Assembly (NCBI GenBank): GCA_965227255.1
Contig: CBDDFS010000003.1
Coordinates: 186,001 to 250,000 of the forward strand
DNA: 64,000 nucleotides
From: CBDDFS01 sp965227255
GTDB lineage: Bacteria > Bacteroidota > Bacteroidia > Flavobacteriales_E > Vicingaceae
Direction: 5' to 3'
Part shown: piece by piece, positions 1 to 9,224 of the stretch
Position numbering within the stretch: the first letter of the stretch is position 1
Layout: every line of letters begins with the position of its first letter
Program-made: the position numbers and the translations under genes
Notes under the pieces: model-generated
Told to the model about the DNA's origin: nothing
The model's database searches: none
Seen by the model: only the letters and a program-made list of their open reading frames with translations

Positions 1-37
1 CCTGCCGGCGCCTAGGTCTTGCGCTCTGGCGGGCAGG
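1..37. repeat. GC-rich dispersed hairpin element, copy 1
   Basis: A GC-rich island in AT-rich surroundings. CCTGCC at 1-6 can pair with GGCAGG at 32-37, with GCGC words between them, and a T-rich stretch follows on the plus strand. Its reverse complement starts CCTGCCCGCCAGAGCGC and resembles GC-rich elements at 15310-15353 and 44982-45020. It may extend left of the window. Its position after a minus-strand gene fits a terminator-like or REP-like role, which is inferred. Confidence 0.5.
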
Positions 38-42
38 TTTTG

Positions 43-66
43 CTTCTTTTTCATCTGAAAAAGAAG
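43..66. terminator. Hairpin downstream of the first phosphatase gene
   Basis: A perfect 10-bp stem, CTTCTTTTTC against GAAAAAGAAG, with an ATCT loop. A second hairpin (TTCCGC-GAAC-GCGGAA, 75-90) lies between it and the gene. Both are on the 3' side of the minus-strand phosphatase gene. Neither has the classical GC stem plus U-run, so a terminator role is only plausible. Confidence 0.35.
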
Positions 67-110
67 GGGATCAATTCCGCGAACGCGGAAGAAAAAAGCC
101 GTCCGCAGGA

Positions 111-2444
111 CTAAACCCTCAAACCAATAATACAAACATCATCAACCTGTTCCCTATCCCCCATCCATTCCTCGAAATGAGCATTTAGAATATCCTTCTG
201 CATAGTCATTGGTTTCTCATAAATTTCCAGCAACAACTTCTTGAACGGTTTGTACATGAACTTTCGTCCTTTGGGACCGCCAAATTGGTCTGCATAACCA
301 TCCGATGCAACGTAGACGGCATCTCCTTGCTTCAACTTGATTGTATGCTGATTGAATGGAGCCATGTTCCGATGTTTTCCGATGGGCATTTTATCTGCTT
401 TGTACTCAGTTAGTGAAAAGCCATTATGGGTAATTATCCGATTCGCCGGTTTTTCGGCCTCCTCATTTTCCTCAATATCCTCTGTCGACTGTCGACTGAT
501 GACATACAAGGGATTATGAGCTCCGGCATAAACCAACTCCCCGGTTTCCTTATTGAGTCGACACAGCGCAATATCCATTCCGTCCTTCACATCTTCATCA
601 CTCAATTCAAAAGTTCCTATGACCATTTCACGAACTTTATTCAAAATTTCAGCCGGCTCTTTGATGTTATATTCATTCACCGCACGATTCAATGCATTAC
701 TGCATACTACGCTGACCATGGCACCTGGAACTCCATGTCCTGTGCAATCGGCAGCGGCAAAATATAGATTCGGCAGATCCCGCACGAACCAGTAAAAATC
801 ACCAGCCACCACATCCTTTGGGCGGTAATAAACGAAACTTTCCACATTCTCTCCTACCCACCTCAATGGAGGTAAAATAGCCGTCTGAATCCGTTTGGCA
901 TAGTTGATCGAATCCTTTATCTCCCTGTTCTGATCCTCAATCACAAGCTTTTGTTGTCGAACAAGCTTTAGCCTCCTCCAGATCACAAAGGCCAGGTAAG
1001 CAAATAAGAGACAGAAAACAATGACCACCAGGGATAAAATACGCTGATGATCCAATTTCCGTTGTGAAATCTGATCCTTGATTTCCTGCTCTTTTTGTAG
1101 CTCAAGCTCTGCTTTTTCATATTCAAATTTCAAAGACTGCGCTATAGTCGCTTTCTGAGTTTCTGAATTATTAAGACTATCACGCATTTCGACAAAGAGA
1201 GTATAGAATTCATACCTCTTTTTCCAATCACCCTTTTGTTCATAGATAATTCCAAGCGTCTTTGCAGAGTTTCGGATCAAATTCAAATAATCATTCTCCT
1301 GAGCTATTCCGAGTGCTGTCAGTGATTTCTCTTCAGCGGCATTGAGATTTCCCTTTTTCAGATCAAGTCTTGCCATCAAACCAAGTAAACTCGACTTACC
1401 ATGCGGGTCATCGATTCCATCGGTTATTTCCCAGGCCTCGGATAAATATTGATCAGCACAATCCCAATCCTCCTGATCCATGCATATGGCACCCAGATTG
1501 TGAAGGGCAAAAGCCTGACCGGCTTTATCATCAACCTCTCTATAAATCTCTAGAGATTTTAGATAATGAGAATTTGCCTCTTCAAATTCCTTCACCTGTT
1601 TGTGACTGTATCCCAGGTTTGCAAGAACCAATGCAATACCGCGCCTGTCTCCTAACCTTTCACGTATCTCCAAAGCCTGATTGTAATAGGCAATTGCCTT
1701 GTCACGATTGCCTTGCTCAAGATTGATGACGGCCAGATTATTGAAGGACTGCGCCATTCCGGCCTCATCACCCAAGGCCTCCGCTATCTCCAGGGACCTT
1801 TCATGACATTCGATGCTCTTGATCACATCACCAATTCGATCATAAACAAATCCAAGATTATTCAAGCTGCGTGCTATGCCTGTTGAATCCTCGAGTAGCT
1901 CAAATTCATGCAGAGCACTTTCATAGAATTGACGTGACATAAGCACATCTCCTTTCCGGCTATATGATATGCCGAGATTTATAAAATCATAGGCAATGCT
2001 CTTTTTGTCATTCAGCTCCTTGTTCAGTTCAAGAGACTTATTGATCATCTCAATGGCTTCATCATATTCTCCGGTCTCATTTAGAATTACACCTTTGTTA
2101 CCCAACGTGCTTGCATACATTTCGCGATATATGGCTTTTTCCTGATCAGTTATATCCTTTGATTCAATTAGTCCTTCTAACTCATTGAAAATCCATTCGT
2201 TATAAACTTGCCAGTCTCCGCTATACAGTCCTTCAACCAGAGAAAATATAGCTCTATATCGACTCGTATCTGCTTGGGCATTTGCAAAGTCATCTCTGGC
2301 CTTTTGAACCAATTCCTGATCCACCTGAGAATAAACCGAAGACCTTTCTTCATCAAAGAATTCAGGAGGCCAGTGATCATGAGCCCCGGCAATTAATGGT
2401 AATGAGAATGTTATTAGAAATAAAAAGCGGTGCGTAAGATTCAC
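111..2444 (-). CDS. TPR-containing membrane SpoIIE-type (PP2C) serine phosphatase
   Basis: This 777-aa protein has a signal peptide (about 1-21), then many tetratricopeptide repeats (about 100-420, recurring NLG-Y and A-Y--AL patterns), a charged coiled coil, one membrane helix (about 469-489), a second coiled coil, and a C-terminal PP2C/SpoIIE domain (about 530-777). The metal-binding acidic residues are in place: GDFYW near 548, ADCTGHG near 566, SDG near 715 and VDDV near the end. The layout puts the TPR sensor in the periplasm and the phosphatase in the cytoplasm. Family members dephosphorylate anti-sigma-antagonist-type or other Ser/Thr phosphoproteins; no such partner is nearby. The start is GTG. 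Residues 650-680 carry an extra Glu-rich loop beginning SRQST, encoded by heptad repeat DNA and shared only with the paralogue at 13002-15215. Confidence 0.9.
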   Translation of the reverse strand: MNLTHRFLFLITFSLPLIAGAHDHWPPEFFDEERSSVYSQVDQELVQKARDDFANAQADTSRYRAIFSLVEGLYSGDWQVYNEWIFNELEGLIESKDITDQEKAIYREMYASTLGNKGVILNETGEYDEAIEMINKSLELNKELNDKKSIAYDFINLGISYSRKGDVLMSRQFYESALHEFELLEDSTGIARSLNNLGFVYDRIGDVIKSIECHERSLEIAEALGDEAGMAQSFNNLAVINLEQGNRDKAIAYYNQALEIRERLGDRRGIALVLANLGYSHKQVKEFEEANSHYLKSLEIYREVDDKAGQAFALHNLGAICMDQEDWDCADQYLSEAWEITDGIDDPHGKSSLLGLMARLDLKKGNLNAAEEKSLTALGIAQENDYLNLIRNSAKTLGIIYEQKGDWKKRYEFYTLFVEMRDSLNNSETQKATIAQSLKFEYEKAELELQKEQEIKDQISQRKLDHQRILSLVVIVFCLLFAYLAFVIWRRLKLVRQQKLVIEDQNREIKDSINYAKRIQTAILPPLRWVGENVESFVYYRPKDVVAGDFYWFVRDLPNLYFAAADCTGHGVPGAMVSVVCSNALNRAVNEYNIKEPAEILNKVREMVIGTFELSDEDVKDGMDIALCRLNKETGELVYAGAHNPLYVISRQSTEDIEENEEAEKPANRIITHNGFSLTEYKADKMPIGKHRNMAPFNQHTIKLKQGDAVYVASDGYADQFGGPKGRKFMYKPFKKLLLEIYEKPMTMQKDILNAHFEEWMGDREQVDDVCIIGLRV

Positions 2445-2464
2445 GCTATGAATATAGCAAAAGG

Positions 2465-2555
2465 CAAGATGATTGATGTATGATGAAAGATGTTTGATGT
2501 TTGATGTTCATAGCAGAGAACCAACATCAGACACCGGACATCAAACATCCATAAG
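2465..2555. repeat. Heptad simple repeat with inverted arms
   Basis: A run of TGATGTT-type words followed after about 40 nt by its inverse. GATGTTTGATGT (2489-2500) and ACATCAAACATC (2538-2549) form a 12-bp inverted repeat. It occupies the spacer between two minus-strand genes. It belongs to the 7-nt-period low-complexity spacers found across the window. Confidence 0.6.
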
Positions 2556-2564
2556 TACGGGAAT

Positions 2565-3029
2565 TCAGACCAACTCGTAATTCTTAAGATATGCAGCTCG
2601 AATATTCAGGACCTTTCGAATAAAATCCTCCGTAGACCTTCCTTTGTTTTCAAACTTAACCCTATGACCATCTCCGTAGAGCACAAATTGATTTCCTTCG
2701 ACTTTATACAGCGACATCTGAAAGAATGGAATAACAACAGCATAAACCTCTAGTTTCACCGTGAAGTACATAATGATACCGTTGGGTCGGATCTCAAGGT
2801 TAAACGTGTTTAAACTGTTGTTCCGATCATAGATCTCCTGGATCTCCTGACTGGCTTCTTTGAGCCATAATTTCGGTGAGCCCACCCCTTTCAGACTGAA
2901 TCTTTTCATCACCCCAAAAGAGCGACCAACCTTATTATTGATCTCATCCCGAATCTCTATGTCGTTATGTGAAATGTTTCGTAACACATCATAGAAACAA
3001 GATGAAAGAGGAAATGTTTGTATTTCCAA
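2565..3029 (-). CDS. Hypothetical protein, 154 aa
   Basis: I do not recognise a family. The protein is soluble-looking, with no signal peptide or membrane segment, and mixes basic and hydrophobic beta-prone stretches in its second half. The assumed start is a TTG that immediately follows an in-frame TAA; a GTG at 2987 is the next possible start. No TAnnTTTG box sits at the expected position, so the 5' end is uncertain. It stands alone between two low-complexity spacers, and reading the region as non-coding cannot be excluded. Confidence 0.5.
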   Translation of the reverse strand: MEIQTFPLSSCFYDVLRNISHNDIEIRDEINNKVGRSFGVMKRFSLKGVGSPKLWLKEASQEIQEIYDRNNSLNTFNLEIRPNGIIMYFTVKLEVYAVVIPFFQMSLYKVEGNQFVLYGDGHRVKFENKGRSTEDFIRKVLNIRAAYLKNYELV

Positions 3030-3108
3030 TTACCGAGCCCCAATCACCGATCTTTGCAACTCGGAAATATTCGTGTGAAGTTCTACGAGGATAAGAATAG
3101 GGAAAGAT

Positions 3109-3182
3109 GAAAGAAAACTGACGACTGAAGACTTCCTTTTGACTTTTGACTTTTGACTTTTTTCCTCGGACTTCTGACTTTA
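3109..3182. repeat. Heptad simple-repeat spacer (TTTTGAC words)
   Basis: The spacer holds tandem TTTTGAC words (3137-3157) flanked by CTGACGACTGAAGACTT- and GGACTTCTGACTTT-type degenerate copies. The period is 7 nt. Related words recur at 15230-15250 (reverse complement) and 45027-45045. Confidence 0.6.
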
Positions 3183-3219
3183 CCCCATCCCTATTTTTGA
3201 CATCTTAGGGAGATCATCG

Positions 3220-6200
3220 CTATCGTTCTTTCACAAACCGCAACCTCACAACCTTACCATCAGCTTCGATCTGAACGAAGTACATGCCACTCGAAAGCTC
3301 AGATACATCAAGCACACTTCTTCTTCCATTCAATTCAGTCTGAATAAAGACCGTGCTTCCATCAAGGGAATAAACCTGAATATTGCCATTAAGATTCTCT
3401 TCTGATTCGAGAATGAGATCAGATTTGGTCGGATTAGGATACATCTTAATGTTACTGCTTTGATTTTCTAAGATTCCATCAAAGCAATTCTTTACTTCTA
3501 ATTCTATCTCGTCGGAGCCAATGCAATTATTATTGTCGGTCACAGCAGCGGTGATGATGTGCTTTCCTGATCCCAGGACAGATGCTTTGACCCAAATGGT
3601 CTGAGTCGTATCTCCGGTAGACCACAAATAGTGATTCCAAATACCTGCATCCAGAAGAATAGAGTCATTCGTTTCCAAACACAATACACTGTCGTTGCCC
3701 AAGTCGAATTGGGGTCTGTCGAATACTGTTGCGCTTATCTGATTTGATCCGGCTTCACAACCCAGCGTATCAAAAACATTCACACTGTAAGACTGGTCAT
3801 TAAAGATCCAAATCTTTTGACTGGTTTTGCCATTCGACCACAGATATGAATTGGCCTTCGTACTTGTGATTTCAACGCTATCGCCGTCACAGAAATTATC
3901 TGAGCCCACAAAACTGACCACAGCATTCTGAATGGCATTCTCTTCTATGTTCAGATAAAACAGTCCTGAATCTGCTGTACCGTGGACCAAAATGAAATAG
4001 GTTGTTGTGTCTGAGCACCAGCCCACGTAGGACTGAGTGGAACATGAATCATCGTTGCCTGTTACACAGGTGAAATTATTACAGGCCCCCTCATAAACGC
4101 GAATTCTGGTATCATAAGTCGAGCCACACAATGAAGCCGTTACATATCCTCCATTGGCATCATATTCATACCAAACACCGCTTGAAGAGTTACCTAGAAC
4201 ACAAGTTGGTGCGAAATCCGCCATGGCATTCTTCGTATTTCCCACGGTTAGACCTGTATCGACAAGAATCGCCCCAGAGCAAAAATCATTTGGCACACTT
4301 CCTCCAGAAAATTCTATGGCTCCCGGGTCCGGATTACTTGCAGGACGACTGGTTCCAAATATATCGTCGGAAACTTCACTCAATGGCAAGGCTATCCCTT
4401 CCGCAATTGGGTTCTGAGGCAAATAATCATCAAAAGGTATGCTCACAAACTGTGGATCCACATCGGCTGAAAATTGATCATAGACACTGTTGTTCGCTGC
4501 TCTCCAGTCACTGTATCGAGTATAATCTGTTCCATTGTAATGACCGTAGTGATTCGAGCCGCCGCCATTTATATAGAATACATTGTGTTCCGACAATATA
4601 TCGGCCGCTGTATCTTCTATATAAATACCATAATTGGTAGCGCTCCCTCCTCTTGTAATCGAAGCAATGTTATTTTTTGCATCAATTCGATTCGCATATT
4701 GAGTAACCATCACTCCTGCTGCAATTCTGGTTGATGAGGCGTTGGCCGATGTATCATCAATGGAAAATGTGTTGTTGTAAACCTTTGCTCCGGCACAGAT
4801 ATTATTGTAAACACCATATACATGTCCGGTTCCATTGACCTTGTAGAGTATGTTATTCGTGATTATATTTTCCTGTCCAACCGGAGCAGTGGCAGCATTT
4901 CTCACGCCATAGACCCACATGAACAAAGACGACGGACCTGAGGTGTGATGCCAACGATTTTTCTCAATTCTACTATTGATGTTTCCAACACCCAAACTAA
5001 CTCCAACAAAGAAGGAATGCGATTGTCTCGTTGGTCTGCTCACATCATTACCACTGATAAGAGTGGAGTCACACCAAACAATCTCCACACCACCATAATA
5101 TTGATCGGTAATAATGTTGTCTTTGATTACATTGCCTTTGGCATAACCATTAAAAGGACCTTTGAATGAGATTCCATAATATGGTCCTCCGGTTGAAGTT
5201 CCTTTAACGATGTTATTCTGAACTGTCGTGTAATTCGCATTATCCCCAATTTCCGACAAATCATAATTCGGATTTGATGATGAACAAATACCGCATGCAT
5301 TGAAAGCATACTGAGAATTGGCATAGATTTCAACTACGTTCCCTTCTATTAAATTGTGATCAGCTCGATCAGATAAGATGATCCCACCTCCATAAGAAGA
5401 ACCAGATGCGAGGATATTGAAATCCCGAATCGTCGTATAATCAACACCATTCAGAAGCATTACGTATCGCTGAGAACTGGTTGTAGCATGAGATACAACG
5501 GCCCCATTTCCATTGAAGGTAATGGTGTTTATGTTGTCATTTCCTGCTACAGGTCCGAGAATATGTCTTCCTGTATACGGACCTGATGTCGAATCCACAT
5601 TGACAACAACGGCCCCACAAACTCCCCTGGAATTCAAGGCATCCATAATGGATCTGACCGTTGAATAGTTACCCGTAGTTCCAACTATGTATGTGCCTGT
5701 CATTGAAGAATATCTGTTCAAATCCTTGATGGTATCATTGAATGGTTTGGAGTCTGGATTACCACTTGGCTCGGATGTCCAAACTACAATGTCATACGAC
5801 GACGTATTATTCATCATGAAACTGCCAAAAGAAATATCGGCCGTGTCGGCCGAAGGGATTGGCGACGTGTAATTAAATGTGGTCTGAGCTACGCCATTCA
5901 CCGTCCAGTTGACCTTCAGGCTCTGAATGGTGTCAATGCCATTGTTCACGACTCTGACAACCAGAGGAATGTTGCCAGGACATGGATTTTCAAGTCCGAA
6001 CAGATCAAGAACCTCAGCTTCATTGAAAGACCGTGGGAATTCTACAAAACCGGGATCCGGTGTATTCGGATCTCTTGTCCTTCCGTAATAGTCATCAGTA
6101 ATACCGGATATTGGTGTACACATATTATTGATGGCCAATGAAGTTGGTACATACAGGTCGATGCTGGCCGTATCAAAAACAGGATCATCATCCTCAGAAT

Positions 6201-9200
6201 TCTGATCAAAACTACCGGAATTCGCTGATTGCCAATTAGTTAAGCTTGAGTAGTTGCTAGACCCCCATTTCCCTACTTGTCCATTTACAATGTGTAATAC
6301 ATTTCGATCGCTGGTTATGGTGGAAGAATTTGAGTTGAATTCAAGTCCTATTCTGGAAGACCCACCTGACATGGTGAAAATGTTGTTATGGAACTGGTTT
6401 CCGGCCACGGCTCCAATTATCCTTATTCCGCGCAAGATCCCTGACGGTCCATTGTGATTTATCACAACGGTATTGTGATAATAATGGCAGTTGTCGGCAC
6501 CGTTATTCAGGAATCCATAAGACGATGACGAACCACCATTCTCATCCACAATTAGATTATTCTCAATTCTGTTCGGAGAGGATGAAGGAGCATCTCCCCC
6601 TGTGATTGCAATACCCCAGGAAGAGTTAGAAGCCGTGAAAGGAAAGAAATCGTGGAGGTAATTCTTCTGGATAATTACGTTCAATGATTTATTACGAACG
6701 TAAATCCCATAGGCGCCGGTAAAAGAAGACGTTCTGTATTCTCGATAAATTTCATTGTTTTCAATGTTTAGTCCATTCTGATCATATACAGTGATTCCGC
6801 AATAAAAGAAGTCCTCGATGCGGTTATTGCGGATTATGTTGTCATAAGCATCAAGTCCATTCGCAGAACCGTATAGTTTTATTCCATTATATGGGCCGGC
6901 AGATCCACTTCCAGGTCCATGAATGAAATTGTTCTCAAAAGTGCAATAACTGGCATGATTTCCTCCTGAATACATACTGCTATGGCTAGCCGCAATGATT
7001 CCGGCGGATAATTCAAACTGATCCGATTGCCGTAACTCAATATCACAATTCGAAATAACATTGTAATCAGACGAATCACTCAAATAGAATCCAATACTAT
7101 AACCTGAAGAATTGGCAATGACATTGAAATTATCAATGGTACAATAACGAACGTATCTCAGGCTCCATACTGATTTGAAAGAAGTATTGGTGTTGTAAAT
7201 GGTCGTAGCACCATTTCCATTGAATGTGATTGTTGCCGTGTCATTATTGCCTGAAATATCCTGCATTCGAATCTGCCCATAATAAGGGCCGGAAGCAGAA
7301 TCCACATTGAAAACAACAGATCCACACATTCCTCTATCCATCAAGGCCTGTGCTGCCTGTGAAGGTGAGCTGAAATCTCCACTGCTCCCAATTGTATATG
7401 TTCCCACAAGACCGGCACCGCGACCAAATACTTCCATGGTATCATTTAACGGATTCTGGTCCGCCAGGCCATTGGGTTGAGACGTCCAGGCCTTCAGGTC
7501 ATAATCGACACCTCCCGCAACAGAAACATTTCCTAAAAGCACATTTGCCGTATCATTCGTGTTCAAGGCACCGACATAGGTCACTGGACTCTGAAGAGTA
7601 CCATTTACTGTCCAATTGATCTGAACGGAATCCAGTGTGGAATCTCCCACATTCACGATTCTGGCTGAAACGGGAGAGCTGGACGGACAAATGTTAACCA
7701 GTCCATAGATATTGGTCAAGGCTGCATCCAATCCGGCAGCGCTGAATTCAATCGCTCCTGCATCCGGTGTCAGAGCATCTCGAGTCGATGAGTAAAAATC
7801 GGTGCTTATTCCCGAAACAGGTGGACATGTATTATCCGCTAAGGCACTCGACGGTGTTGGATCTAGGTAAATATCGGTCAGAAACGGGTCAATGGAAATC
7901 GTATTTTGATCATAGGCATTACTATTCACAGCCTGCCATCCGCCTAATCCATAAGTATTGGAAACATATCTTCCTACCCATTGATCTGTATTCGTCGTAT
8001 CAACCCAAATTATGTTGTCCTCTGATACAATATTCGAAGCCGCTGTTGTAAAGTAGATGCCATATTTCGTCCCGGAGCTTCGGTGGTCCATGGAAATAAG
8101 ATTGTTCCTGAAAACAATATTTGATGCTGTACCATTTTGCATAAAACCTCGACCTATCTTGCCTGTTTCGGTGTTCACATCGGGGATGGAAATAGTGTTG
8201 TAATAGTAATGTGCTCCACTCGACTGATAATTGTAAATACCATAAATGCTCTGATCCGACTGCAGATTGTAGATGAGATTATTGATTATGATGTTCTCGC
8301 TACCCGTATCGGCACTGCAATTCACAATTGAGATTCCATCAATTGTAGAGGTTAGTCCACCTCCATGGGAGTTGTGAATCCTGTTCCTTTCTATTCTGTT
8401 GGCAACACTTCCGTTATTAAAAGAGATGAAATAAACCGTTGAAGTACTGACAATATTGGGGCGGTGAAATTCATTATTGCGAATGAGAGATGAATCTATA
8501 TACCTGAAATACAGACTCCTGTGATGGATATCCCTGAATTCATTGTTCTCTATTACGAAGCCTTTATTGTGACTGCTTGGATTTCCATTCAGGTATATCC
8601 CATAAAGACTACCATTTGTATTTCCGAGAATTCGATTGTTCGTAAAGGTTCCAAAGCTACCCGTATTGCCGTTGTAGTTCATGTTGTCCTCTGACATGGA
8701 ATAAACAATGGCTGCCGAGGAATAATTTAAAAAAGAGGTGAAATTAGATACATCAAAGAGACAGTTATTGACGGTCAAATGATCTGAGCCATTCATAACA
8801 TGAAATCCGGATCCATATGCCGGTCCGAGCAGCTGTATTGTCAAACTATCGAACGTGACATAGTCAGCACCGCGAATTAAATACAGGTAATACAATGTGG
8901 ATGTACCCGAATCTGCAAAGACATTTCCATTTCCATTGAAGGTTACCGTATTCGAAGAAGAAGTGCCGGGAATGGTATCCAAAATGGCTCTACCATAATA
9001 TGGACCGCTATTTGCGACCACATTCATGGTAACCGACGAATTCACACCATATGCACTCAATGCTTTGAATGCACTGTCCATGCTTTGAAAATTGGTGGAT
9101 GAAGCAGCGCTGTTACGATCAATTGTATAGTTACCGGAAAGCTGAGCATTGGACACACCAATTGCCAGAAGAAAAGTGGCTAGAGCGAGGCGAAATTTCA

Positions 9201-9201
9201 T
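3220..9201 (-). CDS. Giant T9SS-secreted right-handed beta-helix protein (1993 aa)
   Basis: A signal peptide (about 1-19, ending SNA-Q) precedes three tandem modules of roughly 500-590 aa. Each opens with a block of the form YTI...F-S...A--AL...G, then SGPYYG/SGPYTG and TFNGNG, continues with Asn-rich parallel beta-helix repeats (IENN, IRNN and YNT patterns), and closes with a DPG--EF motif; modules 1 and 2 are followed by a CARDB-like domain with INWTVNG. The C-terminal quarter has a Cys-containing PPC-like domain, an Ig-like segment with YLWSNG, and a type A T9SS sorting domain (MYPNPTKSDL; last residues RLRFVKER). It is a secreted or cell-surface protein; beta-helix domains often bind or cleave polysaccharide, but I see no catalytic signature. 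It follows the next gene by 23 nt and is probably co-transcribed with it. Confidence 0.9.
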   Translation of the reverse strand: MKFRLALATFLLAIGVSNAQLSGNYTIDRNSAASSTNFQSMDSAFKALSAYGVNSSVTMNVVANSGPYYGRAILDTIPGTSSSNTVTFNGNGNVFADSGTSTLYYLYLIRGADYVTFDSLTIQLLGPAYGSGFHVMNGSDHLTVNNCLFDVSNFTSFLNYSSAAIVYSMSEDNMNYNGNTGSFGTFTNNRILGNTNGSLYGIYLNGNPSSHNKGFVIENNEFRDIHHRSLYFRYIDSSLIRNNEFHRPNIVSTSTVYFISFNNGSVANRIERNRIHNSHGGGLTSTIDGISIVNCSADTGSENIIINNLIYNLQSDQSIYGIYNYQSSGAHYYYNTISIPDVNTETGKIGRGFMQNGTASNIVFRNNLISMDHRSSGTKYGIYFTTAASNIVSEDNIIWVDTTNTDQWVGRYVSNTYGLGGWQAVNSNAYDQNTISIDPFLTDIYLDPTPSSALADNTCPPVSGISTDFYSSTRDALTPDAGAIEFSAAGLDAALTNIYGLVNICPSSSPVSARIVNVGDSTLDSVQINWTVNGTLQSPVTYVGALNTNDTANVLLGNVSVAGGVDYDLKAWTSQPNGLADQNPLNDTMEVFGRGAGLVGTYTIGSSGDFSSPSQAAQALMDRGMCGSVVFNVDSASGPYYGQIRMQDISGNNDTATITFNGNGATTIYNTNTSFKSVWSLRYVRYCTIDNFNVIANSSGYSIGFYLSDSSDYNVISNCDIELRQSDQFELSAGIIAASHSSMYSGGNHASYCTFENNFIHGPGSGSAGPYNGIKLYGSANGLDAYDNIIRNNRIEDFFYCGITVYDQNGLNIENNEIYREYRTSSFTGAYGIYVRNKSLNVIIQKNYLHDFFPFTASNSSWGIAITGGDAPSSSPNRIENNLIVDENGGSSSSYGFLNNGADNCHYYHNTVVINHNGPSGILRGIRIIGAVAGNQFHNNIFTMSGGSSRIGLEFNSNSSTITSDRNVLHIVNGQVGKWGSSNYSSLTNWQSANSGSFDQNSEDDDPVFDTASIDLYVPTSLAINNMCTPISGITDDYYGRTRDPNTPDPGFVEFPRSFNEAEVLDLFGLENPCPGNIPLVVRVVNNGIDTIQSLKVNWTVNGVAQTTFNYTSPIPSADTADISFGSFMMNNTSSYDIVVWTSEPSGNPDSKPFNDTIKDLNRYSSMTGTYIVGTTGNYSTVRSIMDALNSRGVCGAVVVNVDSTSGPYTGRHILGPVAGNDNINTITFNGNGAVVSHATTSSQRYVMLLNGVDYTTIRDFNILASGSSYGGGIILSDRADHNLIEGNVVEIYANSQYAFNACGICSSSNPNYDLSEIGDNANYTTVQNNIVKGTSTGGPYYGISFKGPFNGYAKGNVIKDNIITDQYYGGVEIVWCDSTLISGNDVSRPTRQSHSFFVGVSLGVGNINSRIEKNRWHHTSGPSSLFMWVYGVRNAATAPVGQENIITNNILYKVNGTGHVYGVYNNICAGAKVYNNTFSIDDTSANASSTRIAAGVMVTQYANRIDAKNNIASITRGGSATNYGIYIEDTAADILSEHNVFYINGGGSNHYGHYNGTDYTRYSDWRAANNSVYDQFSADVDPQFVSIPFDDYLPQNPIAEGIALPLSEVSDDIFGTSRPASNPDPGAIEFSGGSVPNDFCSGAILVDTGLTVGNTKNAMADFAPTCVLGNSSSGVWYEYDANGGYVTASLCGSTYDTRIRVYEGACNNFTCVTGNDDSCSTQSYVGWCSDTTTYFILVHGTADSGLFYLNIEENAIQNAVVSFVGSDNFCDGDSVEITSTKANSYLWSNGKTSQKIWIFNDQSYSVNVFDTLGCEAGSNQISATVFDRPQFDLGNDSVLCLETNDSILLDAGIWNHYLWSTGDTTQTIWVKASVLGSGKHIITAAVTDNNNCIGSDEIELEVKNCFDGILENQSSNIKMYPNPTKSDLILESEENLNGNIQVYSLDGSTVFIQTELNGRRSVLDVSELSSGMYFVQIEADGKVVRLRFVKER

Positions 9202-9224
9202 GCGATTAAATTAAGCAAAAGAGC

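Noticed and set aside
4131..4640. Plus-strand frames opposite the 1993-aa beta-helix gene (also near 7767-8051)
   Set aside because: They are antisense shadows of a well-supported repeat protein and have no start context or family features.
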